A stretch of DNA of 64,000 nt from Paulinella micropora (Eukaryota > Cercozoa > Imbricatea > Euglyphida), in the NCBI GenBank assembly GCA_009731375.1, contig BJOX01000135.1, forward strand, positions 840,340-904,339, written 5' to 3'. This document shows, piece after piece, positions 43,201-55,200 of this stretch (position 1 is its first letter; each line of letters begins with the position of its first letter). The translations under genes were made by a program, and so were the position numbers. Under the pieces are notes generated by a model that saw only the letters and a list, made by a program, of their open reading frames with translations, was not told the DNA's origin and did not search any database.

Positions 43201-46200
43201 TGTTGTAGTAAAAGCAACAAAAGAAAAACACGAAAATTTCAAAGTAATAAGGATGGGACGAAAGATACAGGAGGAGATGGCAATTAAGTTGCACGAAGAA
43301 GCGAAAGTCATTCAGGATGTGTGCGGTATTCCTGAAATGAAAACTTTTGCTAGCCGCATTAAATACAATTTGGTTATTGTTGAATTTCCTGACAAGATTG
43401 TTTATAAGACGGACCTGCTTAATGAAAAGGGCGAGCGACTTACGAACCTTTACATACTTAAGACAGCGAACCACTACGATGCGATAACCAATATGAAGTC
43501 TATGGTAGGTAAAGATAACTTCTGTGAGTTATGCTTAAGAAAATTTCAAAAGCGACATGCCTGCGAAGCTAAATGTAATATCTGCGAAACCAAAGACTGC
43601 AAGGGTATTAACGATAAAAGCAATTGGACTGATTGCTATTCGTGTATAGAAAGTTTCCGAACACTGTATGTTTTAATAATCACAAGAGGACGAACTGTGA
43701 TATCAAAGCTAAATGTCTTTCGTGCGGACTTAATTACAGGAAGAAAAACGAGCACAAATGCGGTTATGCGAAATGCCGTAATTGTAAGGAACTGAAACCA
43801 CTTGAACACTGCGAAATCGTGAAGAAAGACATATTACCTTTTTCAGAGAAATACATATTCTTTGACTTTGAAGCGACACAGGATACAGGCGAGCACATTG
43901 TTAATCCTTCGGAAAGTCAGTATTACGATGGAAAGGAACCACCAGTTATCCATAAGAACATTGATGATTTCTGTAAGTGGGCTTTTGAACCTAAGCACAA
44001 CGGCTTTACATTTATTGCTCATAACAGTCGCGGTTATGATTGTCAGTTTATTCTTAAGTGGTTAGTTGATAACGGACAGGCACCATTCGTCATTTATCAA
44101 GGTGGTAAGATAATGATGACTTTAAAGAAATACCGCTTCATTGATAGTCTCAGTTTCTTGACTATGCCTCTGTCTGACTTTCCTAAGACATTCGGATTGA
44201 AAGAACTTAAGAAAGGTTTCTTCCCTCATAAAAATTATGTTGTTGTTATGCCTCACAAGAAGCACTACGGCTACGACACGATGAAAGATAAGAAAAGAGC
44301 GGAATTCTTAGAATGGTATGAAAGCCAAGCAAACAACAAGTTTGATATGCGGAAGGAAATCGCGGAATACTGTCATAGCGATGTTGATATATTGAGAAGG
44401 GGATGTATGGATTTTAGAAAGGAGTTTCTAGAATTCGGTATTGACCCGTTTCAATATACAACTATTGCAAGTTGTGTTATGGCTTTGTATCGTGCTAAGT
44501 TTATGCCAGAGAATTCAATTGCTGTGTTGAAGGCGGAGAAGCAAAACAGGATTACCTCTCGGGCTTGTGTTGAATGGATATAGCTTACAGAAGCAGGTTA
44601 GACAAAACGGATATCAAACATGCTTTCAATGGTGGTGAAAAGATGTTTAATTTAGGACAATCAAATGTTTACGTAGATGGTTGGGATGAAAAGACTAAAA
44701 CCGCTTACGAATTTCACGGCTGTCTCTGGCACGGATGTCCAAAGTGCTTCAATGGCAATACCATTAACACTAAGAAGAACAAGACGATGGGCGAACTATA
44801 CAAGGCAACAATGAGACGAGAAAAAGAACTAAGCAAACAAGTCAGCAAACTAGTAACTATCTGGGAATGTGAATGGAGATTAATGAAAACGAGTGAAAGC
44901 CTAGCGGAAGATACTAATGAACGAATTACTGAACAAGAAGGACTGAACCCGCGAGAAGCAATGTTTGGAGGTAGAACGGATGCTCTAACATTGTATTGGA
45001 AATCACGGCACAACGATGAATACGCGAAATACATTGACATATGCTCTCTGTATCCTACCGTTATGTTTTACGACCTTTACCCTAGCGGACACCACGAAAT
45101 CATACGACCCAATGTAGGGGCAAGCCCCTACAACCCCAACGGAGGGGATGCGGGGGACGAAGTCCCCTGCGACAGAAAGGAGATGAAAAACAAAATCATA
45201 AACAGAGAATATTTCGGAGTTGCTAAGGTTAAGATGCTACCGCCGAGAAAATTACTACACCCCGTTTTACCTAAGGCGGATAGAGGAAAACTAATGTATT
45301 AACTGTGCGACAAGTGCGGAACGACTGAACAAAAGGATGAATGTAAGCACACCGATAACGAGCGAGCAATAACTGGCACTTGGGCAACTCCTGAAATATA
45401 CAAGGCCTCAGACAAAGGCTACAAGCTAATTAAGGTATATGAGGTATGGCATTGGAAGGAGCAGAGCAGTAGCCTGTTCAAAGATTACATAAAAACTTTC
45501 TTAAAGGTTAAACAAGAGTCAAGCGGATATCCTGATGGTTGTATTACACATGAACAAAAAAGAAACTGCATTGACAGTATGAAAGTCAGGATGGGAATTA
45601 AGATGGACGAAAACAAAATAGAAGAAAATTCAGGACGGCGAGCGGTTGCTAAGTTGTGCTTAAACTCGTTGTGGGGCAAGTTTGGTGAAAAGCAAAACAA
45701 AACTCAAAACAAAATGATAAAAGACAAAGATACCTTATACAAGTTAATGAGCGACAAGTCAGTTGATAACATAAACATAAACATTATCAACGACAAAATA
45801 ATAGAAGCGAGTAATGACCTTAAACAAGATGCGGTAAGCGACCCCGTAAAACAAATATTGTAGTTGCTTTATTTATCACTTGCCATGCGAGGATTAGACT
45901 ATATGAGATGATGCACAAACTAGGCAACTGAATTCTATACCACGATACTGACAGTGTCATGTACACAACAGACTTAACGAAAGGCGAAACAGATGTTCAA
46001 CGGGTAAGCTGTTAGGTGAATGGACGGACGAACTACACGGAGCAAAGATTATGACCTTTATTGGAGGCGGACCAAAGTGTTATGGATATGTATTGGATAA
46101 CCGCAAAGCAAGTATGAAAGTCAAAGGCTTTAGTATGAATTATGAAAACAATAAATCATTAAATTTACCAAATATGTTAAGTGTCATCAGTTGCGGACTT

Positions 46201-49200
46201 GGTATTAGAAACAGCGACCTTATTGAGAACGGCAAGGATGAATTGTTAGAGTTGCTTAAGACTCAGGAAGAAAAATTGATTGCTAAACGAATTGAAAAAT
46301 CTGGTAAAGTTGTTATAGTAGAGAACAGCAAGATAACAAGAGACAAACAACAGAAAAAAATAACGAGCGAATGCTTAGAAAAAATATTCAGCTTTACTTA
46401 CACTAAAAGAAATATTATAGGCATTGTAGACAATGCGATTGAAACAAGACCGTTTGGATATTAAATGTAGGGGCAAGCCCCTACAACCCCCAAGGGGTTT
46501 GAAATGGGTTTCCCTTTCTAATGAAAAACTTTGATAAAAGAAAATTTATTTTTTTGCCTTTCTGCCCCTACCTTTGAAGCTCCTGATTGTATGTATTCCT
46601 TTCTTTGGCTTCACTAGCTTAGTATTTACAGCCGTAGCACCTAACAATGACACAGGGTCATACTTAGTTCGGTAGTTCGTGGTTAGCTTCGCAGTCTTCG
46701 CCCTTTTACCTTTTGGATTTACTTTCACAGCAACTCTGTCAATCACTCCTTTAATGAGGTCTTTCGTGCTACTGCCTTTGTTGTATGTATTCGCCTTAAC
46801 ACCCGTCTGTCTGCTTAAGTCTTTTGCTATTGTGCCACCTAACGAATGACCCGTCAGCTCTACATTTTCTTTACCATATTTCTTTATGACTTCTTTAACC
46901 ATCTTCTGCTCTTCTTTATATCTCGGCGTTCTTTTTAATACTCCCTTTACTAATGCGACACCGGTTAGCAGGTCCCTCTTATCCGCACTTCCCCTAAATG
47001 CTACAATCGCCTTGCCATCCTTTTCATACACTGTTGATTTTTCTTTGCTTGCGACTGGTTTCCATCCGTCAGCACCCTTTCTATCAGACGAAGACAAATA
47101 GGCATCCTCCAACAACTCCGCACTACCGCCTTTTTGCCGTTGGTATTCTTTGCTCTCCTTTTTCAATGCTTCACCATAGCTTACTTTATGCTTAGCAGAG
47201 TAAGCCTTAACAAACTTTATCCACTCACTCATTGCAAAGATACGTTTGCAAAACGTATCCTATATTAATTATTTAATTTTTTAAAAATTTTTTTCTCCCT
47301 ACTATATACACCCTACTATGACCACCCTAACAAGACTGTGCGAGAAGTTCCAAAAACTTTCCATTGAAGGTGAAAAAAAATCATTCTCGTTGGAAGATGT
47401 TCAAAAGGTAATACTCGACGAAATAAAAGCGATTTAAGAAATGAGAAATACACAGCCGAAGGATACTTTTCAATTCGGCAAATACCGCGGAAAGAAGTTT
47501 GAAGACATAGCAAAGATTGACAAGCCATACATAGAGTGGTTAATGAAACAACCGTGGTGTAGGACCAGAGATGAATTGAAGAAGTATTTGTAGGGGCAAG
47601 CGCCTACGACCCCGCCGTTGGGGGTTTTTTTTTTGTTCGGTAAATCGCTAAGTCACCACAGGAGGAGGTGCGGGGGACGAAGTCCCCTGCTATCACTCTT
47701 CAACAAAATTAACTATAACATTAACATTTCCGCCACCAGCTCCAGAAAGTGTTTTTTTGTGTAAATGTTAGAATATCGGCGACAGATATATATCGTAATT
47801 TCTAAGGTTGAGTATTTGGCTTGACCCGCTCGTAATATAAAGCTTGAGAAGGGTAGTGCCACCAGCGATGGCAGATGCTTTTGAGTCTGTATCTACAATA
47901 GAATATTTGGTATCAACATCAGCAAAACCCGCTCCTGTTATGTTCCATTTAATACTAATTTTGCGATAATTGCTTTGCTGTCCTCGTTCGTGATGCTTAT
48001 CAATGTAGGATACACAGTTGAATAGTTGGTTATGTTCGCACCACCACTATCAAACACTGCTTTATTCCTAATACTGAATACAGGACCTTCTATAGCAGTC
48101 GCCGTCTTGGTTCCTTCAACTTCGTTCGTTATACTAGTGTTTATATTGTTAGTCCCTTCAATAAACATACTAACACTCGCAGTCTTTAACGATTGAACTC
48201 CAGTTCCAACACCATTGTTAAACATTCGTGCGACAAATGGAAGCGATGTATTTCGCAAGCTCACACCTGTATTAGCATTCGCATATTTAATCATATGGAC
48301 CAACTGAAATTCTCCAGTCGCAGGATTTTTTTCAATGTAGAACCTTATAGCACCAAATCCTAAATATTGAAATTTAATCAGGAATACATTACCTTTGGTC
48401 CAATCAATGACAGGAATATCTTTGGTTCCATTACAAGGGTCATCCCAGTTTGCTTGTGCGATAGTAGTGCCAACTCCTCCTTTACAATGAACAATATTCA
48501 TACCAGTATTTTTGTCTTTGTAGAAATAGAATCCATCATTCAATCCGCTATCTCCTAACCCGATAAATGAATAGTAGTCTTTCGTTTCATCAGTATTACA
48601 CAATGCGGTAAATCTGGTTAGAACTCCCATACCCGTTCTGTATTTAATTCTTTTTTTGCTTAACAAAATGGCATCGGCAGTAGTCTTTCCTTCTGTTTTC
48701 AATTCGGCCATATTCGCAGTAAATGCTACGGTCGCATTAGTTTAAGTTAATGTCCATATTCGTGTATTGATAGTGTATGGAAAAATCTCCTGGTGTTAAT
48801 TGACCGACCAATGCTTCGCCGAAAGCTGTTTTCATACTATTGGTTTCAACATTGCCATCGTAGCACACTTTAACATTTATAAAATCTCCGTCAGGGTTTT
48901 GTGCTATCAAATTTTTCTGGTGGGTGATCATTTGTAGGTGCTTTAAAAAAAAAAACCACCTACGACCTCAAAAAACTATTATTTCAAAAGTGCGGAGTAG
49001 GTTGTATATTCTAATAAAAGATAAATCTAACATTTTTTATTAATTTTTGTAGGGGCTCGCCCCTACAACCCCTCGGGGGGTTGAAAGGGGTTTCCCCTTT
49101 CAGGTTCTAGTAATGGTGCCGTTCTTAACGGTTACTTCTTGCTGAGTGACGACACATGTGTAGTGATTGGCCGCAATATTAGCAATGGTTCCGATAAATT

Positions 49201-52200
49201 CCCATCGTCGCTCAGTTTCTAGACTTACTCCACTAATTTCATTTTGGTCCTTGCTCCACAGCGGACGGGTATTGTCAAAGCTATCACACCAAACCCAGTT
49301 GTATTGATAAACATTGCTATTCATCAAAGCAGAGCCTTCCAACTTCGGCTTAATATACATATAGTCATCTAGTTTTCCAGTTTGACAATCAACATTGAAT
49401 TCCTGAAGTCGTGCCCCGTCTAGTGTTGTATAAAAAGCTTGGACCTTAGAACCGAGCAGGTTGCTATTGTCATAAGCAGTGTTCTTATTTTCGGTTGTGT
49501 TGAAAACAGAGTGATAAATTTTCTTAAGTCGTCGTCCGTGACCTCTGTTAAATCTAAGGATAACATTTTGAGAATGAAGCGAGACCGACAGTGTTTTTAT
49601 ACAAATAAGAATAATCAATGTTGAAGCTCATACCTTCGGGGCTCATAATCTTCTGTTAAATTGATTGAATGACATCAGGATTGGTTTCAACAGCTAAGAA
49701 AAGGCTGAGATTAGTAACGGTAACATTTGAATCCGCTGTTGCGACCGCACCTCCACCAGTAGAAAGTGCATCATTGTTATAATAAAAGATTTTGGGTGTC
49801 TGTTGCCAAACAATCCGCAAAGTCAAAATTTCTGGAAACATAATAGTTTTATCCAGAGCGAAAATAGTATTTTAAAGCATTCCAAGATTAATCTTAACAT
49901 TAATACTCGGGCTGGCATTATTAACAGTACCAGCTGAGAAATACTTAGCCTCATTAAAAGCAACATTAACGAACTTACTCGCACCAGTCTCATTCGCAAT
50001 AAGGGCATCATCGTGTCGGCGGGCATTTGTGGAGGGTTGTGACATCCAAGCCTTTAATGCGGCCTGAACCTGAGCCTTCGCAACATCAATTCCCGCATCA
50101 ATTTGTCCCGCCGCATTTCCTGCTACTGCCGAAGCGGTCAATGCTGTTTGTGATGCTGCCAACCTTGTAGCATCGCTAGCGGGTTGAAATGTAGTTGTAG
50201 CATTGCACTTTTGAAGCATACAACCAGCTCCACTTCCATTGTCGTGGTTTTCCATTGCGAAGAAATCATCAAGAGGTTTCCGGTTTCCAAATCATCTTAG
50301 TGATATTTCCGACTTCGTTAATGTCGCACAGATAAACACCACCTCTCGTAATCAATTGTATCTGCCTAATTGGGGCCAATCAGTCCTTGCCGCCTTCGCA
50401 TCTGGAGCATAATTAAAACTCAAAACAGAACGGCTGATAAGGTCGAAGTTGCTTTCCTGTCCTCCCGCCGTAGTTACAGTGACATTAATAGAACCCTCAC
50501 GAGGGGTAAGCTTATTCAAACGATAAGAAGCACTGATGTAGTCAGTCCTGCTGAAATCTAGTTCGCCTCCGTGTTGTGTGGGCATTTTGTTTTTTCGGTT
50601 TTTCGTTGTCCTATATTGTAATATAAGAAAAAATAAATAATTCTAAAATTAAAATTAATTACCTAGATTTCAACAAATTAAAAAATGAAGTAAATAAATT
50701 AAAATAATTCGTTTCGCGGTAAATCAGCAATGTCATAACAATGCCGAGACCGTTGATGTTAATGGGTTGGTCGTTTTCGTCAGTCAAGTAAAACCGATAC
50801 ACATTGCTTGAACTCGTAGACAATCTGTTGCCATACTCCGACCCGCTTCCGTCGTAGATAACAGAGCCAAATGGGATTTCATTCGCCGTGTATATTTCCT
50901 GTAATACGTGATTATCACCCTCACCAACTAGGTCGCTTTGTAGATACAATGTTTTTTCGCCTGTCAAGATTATGATATTTGATGGTTATTATTGGTGAAG
51001 AAATAAGTAGAAGACCGCTCAAACCCCATAATTTCGTGAATACGAGTTTCGTCATCAAATACAAACCGCGGTTGAATGTTAATGGGATTGTTCGCTACGG
51101 TGAATAATAACTTGCCGTCTTCTGGGTCAGTGTTGGTATTGTTGCTTGTTATTGTGTATGTGTAGTCGTTGGGACTTTCTGCGGTTAGAACCTCTGCCAG
51201 TTTATTTTTTAGGTTGTTCATTGTGTAGTTGCCCTCTGGTATTGTAATGAGTGCCTCGTTGCCATTTTCACTCAGAGTAAAAGTGTTGTAAGGACTTGCC
51301 ACAGAGTAATACGATTTCGGCACATAGATATGAAGTATTTTACAATGGGTCGGGTTGTCTAGCGATTTCATATCAATGGAGTGAGTGAAATCACTGTCCG
51401 TGCAGTTTATCCTATTTTTGCTATTGACATAGTAAATGTTAGAGCTCCTGCCTCCCCTATATTCCATCACACCTATATAATGAAAAAACATATATTTGTT
51501 TTAATTACTTCAAATAAAGGTATCAAAGCCGTAGCCGTTCTGGTCTTTCAACTCTTCCGCTTCTTTTTCTTTTAAGTCCGTCCAACCGCTGGCAAATTTA
51601 AAGCGGTTTCCTTTCGCCCGCTCTAACAAAAACCTAATACTATGCCACCCGCAGGTTGTGCTTGTGTCGCTTTGGTTTTTAACCTGATTAACCTTCATAA
51701 GTAGGTATGTGCTCAGCTTACTCTTTTCAATAAGTTGTTTCATTTGGTGTTGAACTAGGTCAGTCTGCTTATACAGTGCGAGCGGGTCGTAGATTTCAAT
51801 AGAATTGTCTTTAATTAGCAATCCAATGTGAGCCTGGTTGGCTAGAATTATCTAAATTCATAATAAAGCCATACTTCTTTCTTTTTTCAGGCTCAGTTTG
51901 TTTATTTCGTCGCTAGCTACTGTCCCTAAAGACCAATTGTGCTTTTTCACAATGTCATCTAATTCATCCATCATTAGCCCGCGATAGCCTTCACCTCCTT
52001 GGTCGTCTTCTAACTGTGGCATATTTTGTAAATCTATTATTAATTTTTTCGCATCCTCATCGCCTGCTGGTGGTTGTGGTTCTGGTCCTGGTTGTGGTTC
52101 TGGTCCTGGTTGTGGTTCTGGTCCTGGTTGTGGTTCTGGTCCTGGTTGTGGTTGTTGTTGTGGTTGTTGTGGTTGATGTTGTGGTTGTTGTTGTGGTTGT

Positions 52201-52208
52201 TGTTGTGG

Positions 52209-52241
<33 letters not shown>

Positions 52242-55200
52242 TTGTTGTTGTTTTTGTTGTCGTTCTGCTTGCTTCGTTTTCTTTTCTATCTAAGCATTAA
52301 ATGAAGCCCATCCTTCCGCAGATGTTTTGATGTTTTTCGTTGTTTCGCGTTTGATTAAAAATTGTTGTAAAGTCTTTTTGTAATTAACAACTCTTCCACC
52401 CTTGACAAGGATAACTACAATACCAGCTTTTTCTAAATCTTGAACGATTTGCTTGTTAGTTTTTTTGTTATCACCTCTATTCTGGACAGAACTTTCAACC
52501 ATCTCATTAAATATTTTTTCTCGCTGTAAATGCTCAATCTTACTTACGTTCGCATTCAATTGTTGAGTTATATCTTCTGCCTTAGTATCGGACGGTTGAG
52601 GTTTTTTCCGAGCTCGTTGTGGGGTTTTACTGTATTTTGTCTGGTGGCATCAATAAAAGCCTTTTAGTTTTTTGGAATTCTCTGAGTTCTTCATTTATTC
52701 GTTTCAACCTTTTAATCTCTCTTTTCTTTTCTTCTTGTCTTTCCTTTATTTCAGCATCCTCCGTCCTCTCTCTTCTTTTCTTTTCTTCTTCTTTCTCTTC
52801 AAGGTCTTTGATTTCTTTTATTTCCAACCTTTTCTTTTCTTCTATCTCATCCCTTTTCTTCTTTTCCTTTTCTTCCTGCTCGTGTATCAGGTCATATTTT
52901 TTCTGTAAGTTGTCTTGTATCTGGTTTCGGTTCTCGTATTCAAGACGCAAACAAACTTAACTATTCGCTCTTTTGTAGGGACTTCGCCCCTACGACCCCT
53001 AGTTTTTTACCTCGGGGGTTGAAAGGGGTGTCCCCTTTCATATATTTCAAAAACAGTTTAACAATTTGAAGTGTTGAAAGGTCATTCGCTTTCTTACCAA
53101 AGTTGAGATATGCTCGTTTGCCTTCACTTTGATATATGGTCGGCCATCTTTGGTTCTGTATATCCTCGGAGGTCGTTGTTTAAGTTTCTTCCTCGGTTTT
53201 TTACAACCATTGTAGGGGCACCCTACGACCCGAGTTTTTGGTGAAGCTTTTTTAAAAAAAGGTTCTATGTGTTAATGAAAAAAAAATTAATATAAGATTT
53301 TACATTTGAAAGGCAAGCCCTTTCGAACCCACCTGTGGGGTTGTAGGGGTTTACCCCTACCGAAACTTAACGGCTCCTCCTCGTTGCTTACCGTATCCTT
53401 GTTTCGCCGCCGCCTTCGCTACACGGTCCGCATAAGGCACTCCGACATCGCTAAGAAAAGTAGCACCCCTTGAAACCAATTGATTCTTGATAAACCTATT
53501 AGCATCTAATATGGCTTGTCAGACTTTTTTCCAATTTACTTTGCCTCCTGTTTGTTTCTTTTTTGATTTTCTTTTTCCTCCTGCTTGTGGCATACTGGGA
53601 TTGTAGCTGATGTTATAACCTGATGGACTACTGATAATCACTGGTGATGTTAGCATACACCAGACTTTTTTGGTGAAGCTTTTTTTCAAAAAAGGTTCCT
53701 ATATGTAGTTCTGAAAAAAATAAATAATAAAATTACAAAATTGATTTTTCAAAGAAAAATCTTGTTGGGTATTACTACCCAACGAATCGTTTATTGAAAT
53801 TTTGCCTCAGTTCGTCCGATACAGCATCCACATACAAAAAGTTAAATCTCTCTTTCGTCGCCTCGTGATATTTTTCAATGAAGTATTCTAGGTCGTAGCC
53901 GAGGTCTAAATGTTTATACACGAGTTCTATTTTATTAACACTCTGACCTGGAAAAATAAGAAGGTAGTCCAGCTGTTTAATCGCCTCAGGCCGTAAGTCG
54001 TTTAGGTATTGCGAACTCATAATCACCTTACTTTTATAATTCCTATTTTTTCAACAGGTCGCTCACAGACTTATCCCTTAACCCGCTACCTAAATCATCT
54101 AACACGAGAACGACTTCGGGAGTTTGATACTTAGACGGTCTCTCCGCTGGGGGTTCTTGCTTTTTCTTCTCTTCTTTACCAAAATAAAGAAACTTCGGCT
54201 TCGGTTCTTCTTTCTCGTCCCGCACAACCTCGCCTTCTTCTTGCTCCTCGTTTAGTTTATTGAGCTTGTCTAACTCGTAATCAATCACACTGTATCCGTC
54301 CGCTTTCAAATATGCGTATATCGTCATCGGGTTTCCCTTCTTCTTGAAGTGCTTAACTATTTCTTTGTAAATGTGGTCCTTGTGTATAGTGCTGGCTATA
54401 ATAACAATACGGGTCTTTTTGTCGGTCGTTCATTTTAAGATTTCAAACAGTGCCGTTGTCTTACCGCTCTGCTTGCGCGCGATAAGAAAAATATTAGCGA
54501 ACGGTTCATCAAACAACTTATATCCTTTAGCCAACTTGTCTCCATCTCCGTTTTGCTTAACTGGTCTAGCTCGTATATCATCAATTTTTTCCATTTCTAT
54601 ATATTTATTATATTTTCTAAGCGACGAATTCTAAACAAATAACAATTCTTCCACCCAAGGGGTCAGTCTCAATACTACCATTGTCTGTTTTAAGCACTCT
54701 AAAACTGTATTGCCCGTCGGTCCAACCTACTACTCCTAAGTTGTAGCTAAGATTGGAAATGTTTGCTGTGTTGCTGTCAGCGAATGTGCCAATAATTCCA
54801 ATGTGGTCCATATGAAGGATTTTTGTTTTCGTCTCGGCTAAATTATTCATATAGTGGATAAAGTTAACATTCATTCTTGTTGATGTAAAGTTCAATTTAA
54901 TGGTTTTGTCAAATGTCTTGCTAGTACCATCAACCCCACCAGGAAAATCATTACTCAGAAAAATAATCTTTTGGTATTTGATTTCACTCATAGTATATTG
55001 TGTATAATATATTATGTTATTAATATTATTATTTGTGTGCTCTGTGTTAGGACGGACCGCTGTGATTTCTATTAACGGGTCAGCAAAAAAAAGAATGAAA
55101 GTTGTCTTTATTGTATTCAAAAAGGAATAGAAACAAAATTTAAATGTGTGCATAAGCCGATGAGTGATTGGTGTGTTAGTTTTGACGAAGAAAACTATAC

